Of a stretch of 6,909 nt of DNA, positions 1 to 6,006 are shown in pieces. The translations under genes were made by a program, and so were the position numbers. The stretch is taken from positions 1-6,909 of the forward strand of contig DASTQX010000362.1 of the NCBI GenBank assembly GCA_035761505.1. The letters are read 5' to 3'. The stretch's first letter is position 1. Every line of letters starts with the position of its first letter. The notes under the pieces were generated by a model. The model did no database searches, was not told the DNA's origin, and saw nothing but the letters and a program-made list of their open reading frames with translations. Origin of the DNA: JAIVJM01 sp035761505. GTDB lineage: Bacteria > Acidobacteriota > Blastocatellia > Pyrinomonadales > Pyrinomonadaceae.

Positions 1-20
1 AGCCCTTGTGAGGGCTTCAT
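1..20. terminator. Terminator-like hairpin at window edge
   Basis: AGCCCT (1-6) and AGGGCT (11-16) form a perfect 6-bp stem around a 4-base TGTG loop, followed by TTCATT. This resembles a small rho-independent terminator of a + strand gene lying left of the window. The T-run is poor and the left arm may be cut by the window edge, so termination is inferred from shape only. The stem is symmetric and could also serve a gene on the other strand. Confidence 0.4.
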
Positions 21-79
21 TCCGGTTGTGCTAAACTCGCGCGTCTGCAAACGTCGGGAGCGCGGGACGGGCACACCGG

Positions 80-814
80 ATGGGTAACGCCGACAAGCCG
101 AAGAGCGTGGATGAGAGCGTCGAGGGGGCGCTGCTCGACGCCGAGTTGTTCGTCAAATACAAGGCTCCGCAACGCGCGCTCGAACGCTTGCAGGAGGCGG
201 TCGCGCACCACCCGCGCTCGATTGTCCTGCGCGAGAAGTTGCGCGAGGTCGCCGTCGCGCACGAGCGTCAGGACGAGGCCGCGCGGCAGTGCCTCCTGCT
301 CGTCAACCTCTACATCGCGCGCGAGAACTTCGAGGCCGCGCACGAGCGCCTGCTCGAAGCCAAGCACATTGACCCGCGCATCAACATCGCGCCCGGACTC
401 GAAGCCATCCGCCGTGCGCGACGGCCCGACCTTCATCACGCGCCCGTCGCGCCCGCGCCGCCCGCCGAGCCCGCCCGCAGGCACGTCACGCTCGCGGGCG
501 ACCTCTCCGCCGTCAACATCTTCGACGCCGTGCAGGTCATCGAGAACTCGCGTCTCACCGGTGCGCTCGCGGTCGAGAACCCGGAGCGGCGGGGGCGCGT
601 CCTCTTCAACGAAGGGCGCATCGTCGGCGCGGAGTGCGGCGCGGAGCAGGCGGCGGAAGCCTTCCGCCTCGTCGTCGAGATGACCACGGGTGCGTTCGAC
701 TTCGAGAAGTCGGCGGAAGAGTTCCCCGTCACCATCAACGCCCTCACCAACACCAACCTCATCCTCGACACGCTCCGGCAACTCGACGAAGACAAGCAGG
801 AAGAGGGCGGCTGA
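80..814 (+). CDS. TPR-DUF4388 (PATAN-like) cytoplasmic protein
   Basis: This 244-aa protein has no signal peptide or membrane segment. Residues about 19-101 are paired amphipathic helices of TPR type, with 'KAPQRALERLQEAVAHHPRS' and then 'NFEAAHERLLEAKHIDPR' ending in the usual xDPR/HPR turns. A Pro/Ala/Arg-rich linker covers about 115-134. Residues about 136-235 match the DUF4388 pattern: a beta start 'LAGDLSAVNIFDAVQVI', then 'SRLTGALAV', then 'GRVLFNEGRIVGAECG', then a helix and 'TTGAFDFEK'. Known members of this domain class (PATAN in cyanobacterial PatA/PixE-type regulators) are protein-interaction modules linked to polarity and pilus control. A scaffold or adaptor role is therefore inferred; no catalytic residues are evident. 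The next gene on the strand carries a second DUF4388 domain. The ATG at 80 is preceded by only a weak purine stretch (GGGA at 64-67), so the start is probable and not certain. Confidence 0.85.
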   Translation: MGNADKPKSVDESVEGALLDAELFVKYKAPQRALERLQEAVAHHPRSIVLREKLREVAVAHERQDEAARQCLLLVNLYIARENFEAAHERLLEAKHIDPRINIAPGLEAIRRARRPDLHHAPVAPAPPAEPARRHVTLAGDLSAVNIFDAVQVIENSRLTGALAVENPERRGRVLFNEGRIVGAECGAEQAAEAFRLVVEMTTGAFDFEKSAEEFPVTINALTNTNLILDTLRQLDEDKQEEGG

Positions 815-860
815 CCTCAGAAGCCGCGAGCGTGAAGGGAATTTTCGTCGGCGCACGACA

Positions 861-977
861 AGTCCTCGGCCCACAACTCAACCACAAATCTGACTTCATC
901 AGTGACCAGCGTCGAGCGGGCCGAGGGCTGGCCCCGGCCCCTACAAATGCGTGCAGGGGACGAGCCTCGCCCCTACA
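861..977. repeat. Intergenic cluster of inverted and direct repeats
   Basis: Positions 861-872 and 918-929 are inverted copies matching at 11 of 12 positions, with a perfect core CCTCGGCCC / GGGCCGAGG. A smaller stem, GGGCCG (918-923) with CGGCCC (935-940), competes with it. The nonamer GCCCCTACA occurs twice in direct orientation, at 937-945 and 969-977. Positions 955-974 form a near-palindrome, AGGGG-A-CGAG / CTCG-CCCCT, with one unpaired A. The stretch is non-coding and lies between two DUF4388 genes. It looks like a dispersed REP-like intergenic repeat or a decayed small element. I cannot show that it recurs in the genome. Confidence 0.5.
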
Positions 978-1004
978 TATTGTTGTCCGGCCTCAAAAAG
1001 CTCC

Positions 1005-1033
1005 TTGAGAACTCGTCCGTAAAGTGTTAGATT
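1005..1033 (+). promoter_or_regulatory. Candidate sigma70-type promoter for the DUF4388-TonB-like gene
   Basis: TTGAGA (1005-1010) matches the -35 consensus at 5 of 6 positions. It is followed after exactly 17 bases by TAGATT (1028-1033), which matches the -10 consensus at 4 of 6. If it is used, the transcript has a leader of roughly 165-170 nt before the TTG start at 1209. Promoter consensus in this lineage is not established here, so the call rests on spacing and similarity to the general bacterial pattern. Confidence 0.4.
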
Positions 1034-1147
1034 CCGCCCGAACGTGAGAGCCGCCCTCGGTCTGTCAAGCGTCCCCATTTCGCGTTTGCCGCATCCTCGG
1101 TCAGGGCGAATGGAACCATCAAAGACAATTTCTTAACGTCCGGCAGA

Positions 1148-1169
1148 GGAGTGGCGGAAGGCGCACTCC
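1148..1169 (+). other. Leader hairpin upstream of the DUF4388-TonB-like gene
   Basis: GGAGTG (1148-1153) and CACTCC (1164-1169) make a perfect 6-bp stem with a 10-base loop. The stem lies 39 bases before the start codon and inside the presumed 5' leader. The rest of the gene-free stretch 815-1208 contains the repeat cluster, the candidate promoter, and no other feature I can support. I recognise no riboswitch class. Confidence 0.3.
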
Positions 1170-1193
1170 GGCGTCGGCGACCGTTTCGACGAC

Positions 1194-1197
1194 AGGA
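1194..1197 (+). promoter_or_regulatory. Shine-Dalgarno supporting the TTG start at 1209
   Basis: AGGA lies 11 bases before TTG. An in-frame TAA at 1200-1202 rules out any earlier start, and the DUF4388 domain begins within a few codons. TTG 1209 is therefore the only start that keeps the domain whole. Confidence 0.55.
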
Positions 1198-1208
1198 ATT
1201 AAAAGCAC

Positions 1209-2285
1209 TTGGAAAACATAGAGCGCACGCAGTTCGTCGTTTTAACCGGACACCTCGACGACCAGCCTTTGCCCGACCTCTTCCGGACGCTGCGCGTGCA
1301 GAGAAAGTCCGGGCGCTTGCAGGTCGAGTACCCCGAAGCGCCCGGCGCGTTCTTCTTCGAGGAAGGGCAACTCGTGGACGCGCGGCTCGGCTCTCTGCGC
1401 GGGCTCGAAGCCGTCCACGCGGCGCTCGCGCTCGAAGGCGCTGCGTTCAACTTCAACCCGCTCGTCCGCCCGCCCGAAAGGAGCATTGACCGGCAAGAGC
1501 AGAAGTTCATCTCCGACCTCGTGGAAGCGCCGAGGCGCGAGAGCGCGCCGGAGATCAAGGCCGTGGGCGGCGTCGTTTACGGAGGGCCGACGGCGTTCCC
1601 CGCGTCGCCGCAGAACGCGCCGCTTCAACTCGCGCCCGTCCCGGCGGAAGTCTTAGCGCCGCTCGAAGCGCGCCTGACGGCGGTTGAAGAAGCGATTCTC
1701 TCATCCTCGCAACGCCTCTCGCGCGAACGGCTCATCTACGCGGTCGTCATCAGCTTTCTCGTCGGCCTCACGGTGGTCATGGCCGCGCAAGCCATCTTCA
1801 ATCCCTTCCAACCCGAACCCGCGCCGACGATTGCCGCCGCGCCTCCCGCGCCGAAGACCGACGCGCCTTCTTCAGCGCCGAACGCTCCGGCGGCGCAGAC
1901 CGTGGCGGCGGCATTGCCTTTAAAGAAGGAGCCGGAAGCCGCCGGAGGAGTCGCCGAGCGCAAGGTTGACGCGCCCGCGCCGAAGCCTCCGGCGTCGAAG
2001 AAGGCGGAGGCGGCGAAGGCCGAGCAGGCTCAGTCGCAGAAGCAGGCGCTCGCCGCGTCGAAGGAGACGAAGAAGGCCGCCGCGAGCAGAACGTCGGAGG
2101 GCGGCGGCTACGTCGTCAACGTGCTCGTGCAGGTGAAGGACGGGCGCGTGACTTCGGCCCGCGTGATTGATTCGCGTCCGAGCGCCGGTGCCTACGAAGC
2201 GGTCGCCGTGAGCAAGGCGAGGCAGCGCCGCTATCCCGAAAATTTTACGGGCGGCGAGAGGCTGCGCATCGTCGTCAAGCAGTAG
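1209..2285 (+). CDS. DUF4388 - transmembrane - TonB C-terminal-like fusion protein
   Basis: This 358-aa protein appears to join a cytoplasmic adaptor domain to a periplasmic domain. Residues about 9-105 are DUF4388 and align by eye with the upstream neighbour: 'VLTGHLDDQPLPDLFRTL', 'KSGRLQVEYP', 'GAFFFEEGQLVDARLG', 'GAAFNFNP'. One hydrophobic helix lies at about 175-197 (IYAVVISFLVGLTVVMAAQA) and is preceded by basic residues (RLSRERL), which predicts N-inside topology. Residues about 200-298 are an Ala/Pro/Lys-rich extended spacer like that of TonB. Residues about 299-358 resemble a TonB_C/energy-transducer fold, with 'VNVLVQVKDGRVTSARVIDS', a short helix 'GAYEAVAVSKARQRRYPENF', then 'RLRIVV'. 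In TonB-like proteins this part contacts envelope partners across the periplasm. No ExbB/ExbD genes are nearby, so classic TonB energy transduction is unsupported. A GltJ-like trans-envelope linker is one possible analogue. The start is TTG. Confidence 0.83.
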   Translation: MENIERTQFVVLTGHLDDQPLPDLFRTLRVQRKSGRLQVEYPEAPGAFFFEEGQLVDARLGSLRGLEAVHAALALEGAAFNFNPLVRPPERSIDRQEQKFISDLVEAPRRESAPEIKAVGGVVYGGPTAFPASPQNAPLQLAPVPAEVLAPLEARLTAVEEAILSSSQRLSRERLIYAVVISFLVGLTVVMAAQAIFNPFQPEPAPTIAAAPPAPKTDAPSSAPNAPAAQTVAAALPLKKEPEAAGGVAERKVDAPAPKPPASKKAEAAKAEQAQSQKQALAASKETKKAAASRTSEGGGYVVNVLVQVKDGRVTSARVIDSRPSAGAYEAVAVSKARQRRYPENFTGGERLRIVVKQ

Positions 2286-2329
2286 GCGGGAAGAGTTCGC
2301 GCGGCGCACGCGCGCATGACGCGACGGGA

Positions 2330-2374
2330 GGACGGAAGATAAAGAAGGCGCGGCGGGCGGACGGAAGATAAAGA
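2330..2374 (+). repeat. Tandem 16-bp direct repeat carrying the ribosome binding site
   Basis: The 16-mer GGACGGAAGATAAAGA occurs at 2330-2345 and again at 2359-2374, a period of 29 bases. The second copy supplies the purine-rich GGAAG (about 2363-2367) 8 bases before the ATG at 2376. The first copy has the same motif but no start codon at the matching distance. It looks like a small local duplication of the translation-initiation region. Confidence 0.75.
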
Positions 2375-2375
2375 G

Positions 2376-3833
2376 ATGTTGTTCATCCAAAGCAATACGC
2401 TGGCGGTCTCGACGGACGAAGGCGAGCGCCTGCGCCTGCTCGAAGCGTTGGCGGCTGGCGGGCACAGGCCGCTCATCCGCGCGGCGCGTCGGCGCTCGTT
2501 AGAACTGCTTTTGGCCGGTCGCGGCGACGCGGCCTTCGTCGAGCGCGCGGCGGCTGAAGTCGAGCGCCGTTACAGCGCGCGGCGCGAGATGGAAGGCGGC
2601 GCGGCTTACACGCCGGGCGAACTCTTCGGCGCGGGCGATGGCGTGCTCTTCCTCGTCTTCGGCGCGGAAGAGGGCTTGAGCGCGGGCGTCATCTATAACG
2701 TCGAGACGGCGGGGCCGCTCTCGACGCTCGAACGCTTCTGCCGCGACGTGAGCGCCGCTCTCTTGAAGGTGAGGGGCGCGGGCGACGCGGGAGAGTTTGA
2801 AGCGCATCCGCCCGAAGGGTTCCCGGTCTGGAAGACGCGCGCCGACACTTCGCCGCAGGGCTTGGCGCGCTTCATCGCCGTCCAGCCGACGGACTTCGAC
2901 GTGGTGGCGAAGTGCAGGGGCGGCGGGCGCGAACTCGCGCGCGCCTGCGAGTTGATGGAGCAGCATCCGGTTCGGCTCTTCCTCCGGCGCGTGCAGGAGA
3001 TGCGGCGCGAGGGCTACTCGCCGCGCCGCCTGTTCGCCGAGGCGAGCACGTCGAACGGCGTCTCGGTCGAGAGACTGTTGGAGGCCGGGCTGCTTGAGAG
3101 GGAAGTGAGAATCAGTTGCCGCAAATCGGGCCACGCCCTCTTTGATTTGCCGACGCCGGATTCGCTCGCGGCGATTACCATCAGCAAGGCGAAGTGCAGC
3201 CTGTGCGCCGCGCCCGTCGCCGACGAGGTGGTGGAAGAGACAATCAACCCGACGCGGCTCGCCGTCTCGCTCCTCGAAGACGGCGGCTGGTTGAACAACC
3301 GCGTCTATAACATCGTTCGCTCGCTCGGCGTCCCTGACAGCGAGATTGCCAGCGGCCCGACCTCTTCGCACGGCGAGTCGTACCTCGCGGCGGACGTGTG
3401 CGGCAACTCCTTCCTCTTCGTCACGAGAGACGGCGACCTCACGCCCGCCTTCTCGCGGCGCGTCGTCGAGACGGTCTCGGAGACCGAGGCGACGCACCTC
3501 GTCGCCGTCGTCAACGGCGCGGTCGAGGACGAGGGACGGATGCGGCTCTACGAGTTCGCTTGGCGGCGCGCGCGCGACGGGCAGGACTTGGACATGTCTA
3601 TCGTCGAAGGGCTCGCCGGGGCGCGCGCCGAAATCGAGCGCGCCTTCGAGCGGGCCGTCCACCGAGGGCTCGCGCGCCGCCTCTTCCCGCTCGACGCCGC
3701 GTTGGGCTTAAGCACCAGCAACTTCGTCCGCGCGTGGTTCAAAGTCGCCAACGCCGAAGCCGCGCGCCGCCGCGCCGACGGCAATCTACTCGTCCCGCAC
3801 TTCGCCGAACTCGACGAGCGCGTCGCCTCCTGA
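2376..3833 (+). CDS. Hypothetical protein with possible winged-helix and zinc-ribbon region
   Basis: I do not recognise this 485-aa protein family. It has no signal peptide or membrane helix and appears cytoplasmic. Residues 1-70 are helical and Arg-rich. Residues about 75-130 alternate strand and helix ('GDGVLFLVFGAEEGLSAGVIYNV'). Residues about 197-250 have a winged-helix look ('YSPRRLFAEAS...SVERLLEAGLLERE') and run into a possible zinc ribbon with C248, H253 and C274-x2-C277. Residues about 290-400 read as an alpha/beta core ('LLEDGGWLNNRVYNIV', 'ESYLAADVCGNSFLFVTRDGD', 'FSRRVVETV', 'THLVAVVNG'). The order helix, strand with E/D, strand, helix, strand recalls PD-(D/E)XK-like folds, but the E/D-x-K motif is missing, so catalysis is not claimed. 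The gene follows the membrane protein by 90 bp on the same strand and could be co-transcribed. The ATG has a good ribosome site. It ends 37 bp from a convergent gene, with no clear terminator between. Confidence 0.8.
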   Translation: MLFIQSNTLAVSTDEGERLRLLEALAAGGHRPLIRAARRRSLELLLAGRGDAAFVERAAAEVERRYSARREMEGGAAYTPGELFGAGDGVLFLVFGAEEGLSAGVIYNVETAGPLSTLERFCRDVSAALLKVRGAGDAGEFEAHPPEGFPVWKTRADTSPQGLARFIAVQPTDFDVVAKCRGGGRELARACELMEQHPVRLFLRRVQEMRREGYSPRRLFAEASTSNGVSVERLLEAGLLEREVRISCRKSGHALFDLPTPDSLAAITISKAKCSLCAAPVADEVVEETINPTRLAVSLLEDGGWLNNRVYNIVRSLGVPDSEIASGPTSSHGESYLAADVCGNSFLFVTRDGDLTPAFSRRVVETVSETEATHLVAVVNGAVEDEGRMRLYEFAWRRARDGQDLDMSIVEGLAGARAEIERAFERAVHRGLARRLFPLDAALGLSTSNFVRAWFKVANAEAARRRADGNLLVPHFAELDERVAS

Positions 3834-3870
3834 CGCGCCGACGTTCCGGTCAGCGTTTCCTTCGTCAACA

Positions 3871-4860
3871 TTAACTCGCGCGCTTCGCCCGCGAGCGGCG
3901 CTCGGCCTTCGCGGGTCGCTCTTCGCGTTCGAGCTTCCACTGAAGGCCGGTCTTGGTCTTCGCGGAGACGAGTTGCGGGAAGTGCTCGGCGAAGTAGCGC
4001 ATGCAGTTCGGGGTGCTGCCGTCAACGTCCTTGAAGCCGTACTCCTCGGCGAGAGTCCAGGAGGCATAGACGCCGCCGGACTTCTCCAACACGCGCGGGT
4101 CTGCGGCCAACGCGGCGACGGCGCGACCGACGAAGCAGGGCGTCTCGGAAGCGATGAAGCCGAAGCTTCGGGCCTCCGGGTTCTTCTCGGCCACCTCGCG
4201 CCAGTTCTCCTCGGTCGCGCCTAAGTGGTCGAGCATCCACTCCGTCCGCATGAAGCCCGGCGTGAGCGCCAGCGACGCGACGCCGTGCGGGTGCAACTCC
4301 TCGGCCATCGCGTAGGCGAGCCGGATGGTCGTCACTTTCACGAGGTCGTAGAAGAGACTCGCGCGATAACCGATTGTGTCGCCGTCGGTGAGGCCGACGA
4401 TGAGGCCGTTCTTCTGCTTGACCATCAGCGCGGCGGCGTGGCGGGCCGTGATGATGTGCGCGAACGTCTCCTGCCGCAGCCAGCGCAAGCCCTTCTCCAA
4501 CGAGAGCTTCCAGAAAGGTTTCCACTCGGCTTGCGTGTCGCCGCCGAGGACGTTGACGAGCAGGTCGAGCCGCCCGCGCTCCTTGCGGACGCGCGCGAAG
4601 AGCGATTCGACCTGCGCCTCGTCCGTGTGATCCACGCGCGCGTGCAGCCCCTCGCCCCCGCGCGCGGAGACCATCTCGGCGGTCTCCTCGACGGTCTCTT
4701 TGCGGCCCGCGTGGATGCCTTCCGCCGGAGGCGCGCCGCGCACGCTCCGGCCCGTGCAATAGACGGTCGCTCCCGCCTCGCCCAACATCAAAGCGATGCC
4801 CCGCCCCGCGCCCCGCGTCGCGCCCGCGACGACGGCGACCTTGCCTTTCAAGTTCTTCAT
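3871..4860 (-). CDS. Short-chain dehydrogenase/reductase (SDR) family oxidoreductase
   Basis: This 329-aa protein is predicted to be an NAD(P)-dependent oxidoreductase with a Rossmann fold; the substrate is unknown. The cofactor motif is G13-x3-G17-x-G19 in 'AGATRGAGRGIA'. R38 after the second strand ('CTGRS') suggests NADP preference. D77 sits in 'VDHTDE' near the adenine site, and N103 is in 'LLVNVLGG', a variant of NNAG. The active site is Y171-x3-K175 ('YDLVK'). The position 13 residues before the Tyr, usually Ser, is T158. 'LTPGFMRTE' is the typical post-catalytic P-G segment. The protein is longer than a classical SDR of about 250 aa. It has a C-terminal extension ('EYGFKDVDGSTPNCMRYFAEHFP') resembling DHRS1-like bacterial SDRs, then a basic tail. 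A strong AGGAGG lies 6 bases before the ATG. It is divergent from the HTH-WYL regulator, which probably controls it. Confidence 0.93.
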   Translation of the reverse strand: MKNLKGKVAVVAGATRGAGRGIALMLGEAGATVYCTGRSVRGAPPAEGIHAGRKETVEETAEMVSARGGEGLHARVDHTDEAQVESLFARVRKERGRLDLLVNVLGGDTQAEWKPFWKLSLEKGLRWLRQETFAHIITARHAAALMVKQKNGLIVGLTDGDTIGYRASLFYDLVKVTTIRLAYAMAEELHPHGVASLALTPGFMRTEWMLDHLGATEENWREVAEKNPEARSFGFIASETPCFVGRAVAALAADPRVLEKSGGVYASWTLAEEYGFKDVDGSTPNCMRYFAEHFPQLVSAKTKTGLQWKLEREERPAKAERRSRAKRAS

Positions 4861-4866
4861 CTTCGT

Positions 4867-4872
4867 CCTCCT
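4867..4872 (-). promoter_or_regulatory. Strong Shine-Dalgarno of the SDR gene
   Basis: The minus strand reads GGAAGGAGGA just before the start. AGGAGG is 6 bases from the ATG, which is near-ideal and fixes the start at 4860. Confidence 0.8.
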
Positions 4873-4917
4873 TCCGCCATTTCATCCGCCGACGCTTCAA
4901 ACAATAAAAGATGATTG

Positions 4918-4934
4918 ATGACACCTCCTGTCAT
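4918..4934. promoter_or_regulatory. Candidate operator palindrome between the SDR and the HTH-WYL regulator
   Basis: ATGACA (4918-4923), a 5-base CCTCC centre and TGTCAT (4929-4934) form a perfect interrupted palindrome. It is 57 bases from the SDR start and 64 bases from the regulator start, near the middle of the AT-richer divergent spacer. Dimeric HTH regulators of this type usually bind such sites and control both themselves and the divergent gene. A -10-like TAAAAT (4945-4950) lies just downstream for the regulator, with no good -35 at standard spacing. Binding is inferred. Confidence 0.65.
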
Positions 4935-4998
4935 GTTTCTCGGATAAAATCGCGCGCGGGCCGGGAATTGATTTTGAAGTAAAGCGAGGTTTGAAGGG

Positions 4999-6006
4999 AT
5001 GCGCGCCGACCGTCTGTTCACCATCGTCTTGCTGTTACAGTCGCACAGGCAGTTGACGGCGCGGAGCCTCGCGCGTCGTCTGGAAGTCTCGGAGCGGACG
5101 ATTCATCGAGACATGGAGGCTCTGAGCGGCGCGGGGATTCCGGTCGTCGCGGAGCGGGGGACGGGCGGCGGCTGGTCGCTCTTGGGCGAGTACCGGACGA
5201 ACCTCACGGGGCTCAACGAGGCCGAGGTACAGTCGCTCTTCGCCATCAAGCCTTCGCGGCTGCTGGCCGACTTGAATCTCGACCGGGCCGCCGAAGGCGC
5301 TCTCCTGAAACTGCTCGCGGCGCTGCCTTCGATGTACCGGCGCGGGGCCGAGTACGCGCGCCAGCGCATCCACCTCGACGTGACGGGCTGGAACCGCGCG
5401 GAGGAGGCCGCGCCGCTTTTGCACGCGCTCCAAGAAGCCGTGTGGCAGGAGCGCAAGGTGCGTCTGACTTACGAGCGCGACGAGTGCGAGGCGACGGAGC
5501 GGGTGGTTGACCCGCTCGGCTTGGTGGCGAAGGGGAGCGTCTGGTATTTCGTCGCGGGCGTCGAAGGCGGCGACGTGCGCAGCTACCGCGTCTCGCGCGT
5601 CGCGCGCGCGGAGCTTATGGACGAGCCTTCCATCCGTCCCTCGGACTTCGACCTCGCCGCGTTCTGGGAACAGTCAACCGCGAAGTTCCGCGCGCACCTG
5701 CCGAGCTACCGCGCGCGCGTGCGCGTCCGCCGCGAGGCCGTCAAGCTCTTGCCCTTCGCCGGAAGGTTCGCGCGCATCGAAGAGGTCGGAGAAGCGGACG
5801 GCAAGGGTTGGGTTGAAGCCTCTCTGCGCTTCGACGTGGAGGAGATGGCTTGCGCGTATGCGCTCGGCTTCGGGACGCAGTTGGAAGTGTTAGAGCCTGA
5901 GTCTCTGCGCGAGCAGGTCGCCGCCGCCGCGCGGGCCATCGTCGCCTTCTACGAGCGGAAGGGTTCAGCCGGTTCTCTGACGCAAGACGAAGAGCGGCCT
6001 CTTTAG
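4999..6006 (+). CDS. YafY-type HTH-WYL transcriptional regulator
   Basis: This 335-aa protein is a DNA-binding regulator of the DeoR-like/YafY class. Residues 1-60 are the HTH: 'LLLQSHRQLTARSLARRLEV' followed by the recognition helix 'SERTIHRDMEAL' and the wing 'GIPVVAERGTGGGWSL'. Residues about 137-205 are the WYL ligand-sensing domain. It begins 'AVWQERKVRLTYER', has W182-Y183-F184 in place of WYL, and ends in the Arg-rich 'VRSYRVSRVARAEL'. Residues about 235-316 form the WCX-type C-terminal extension ('VRVRREAVKLLP', 'FDVEEMACAYALGFG', 'LEVLEPESLREQV'). The size is normal for the family. The ligand is unknown. The gene is divergent from the SDR across a palindromic candidate operator, so local control of that gene and autoregulation are likely. 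The ribosome site is probably GAGG at 4986-4989. Its stop codon overlaps that of the convergent downstream gene. Confidence 0.94.
   Translation: MRADRLFTIVLLLQSHRQLTARSLARRLEVSERTIHRDMEALSGAGIPVVAERGTGGGWSLLGEYRTNLTGLNEAEVQSLFAIKPSRLLADLNLDRAAEGALLKLLAALPSMYRRGAEYARQRIHLDVTGWNRAEEAAPLLHALQEAVWQERKVRLTYERDECEATERVVDPLGLVAKGSVWYFVAGVEGGDVRSYRVSRVARAELMDEPSIRPSDFDLAAFWEQSTAKFRAHLPSYRARVRVRREAVKLLPFAGRFARIEEVGEADGKGWVEASLRFDVEEMACAYALGFGTQLEVLEPESLREQVAAAARAIVAFYERKGSAGSLTQDEERPL

Noticed and set aside
17..874. 285-codon open frame on the - strand
   Set aside because: It is antisense to the TPR-DUF4388 gene, which has clear domains. The reverse product has only low-complexity Arg/Asp/Val composition.
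1151..1489. 112-codon open frame starting before the DUF4388-TonB-like gene
   Set aside because: Most of it is an alternate frame of the real gene and the product is almost entirely Arg/Ala/Pro. The first 58 bases are the leader with the hairpin.
1209..2285. Classic TonB energy-transducer assignment
   Set aside because: The long cytoplasmic DUF4388 domain and the absence of ExbB/ExbD or a TonB-dependent receptor nearby argue against the standard role.
2499..3662. 387-codon open frame on the - strand
   Set aside because: It is fully antisense to the 485-aa gene. Its product is Arg/Ala/Glu-rich with no domain logic, as expected for the mirror frame of GC-rich codons.
2376..3833. Restriction-type or defence nuclease
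   Set aside because: The E/D-x-K catalytic motif is missing, and no methylase, helicase, CRISPR or other defence partner is in the window. It is kept only as a fold hypothesis.
3834..3870. Bidirectional terminator in the convergent 37-bp gap
   Set aside because: I looked for a stem with T-runs and found no convincing inverted repeat.
4022..4924. 300-codon open frame on the - strand overlapping the SDR
   Set aside because: It is a frame-shifted shadow of the SDR gene with an Arg-rich nonsense product. It would also run through the SDR ribosome site.
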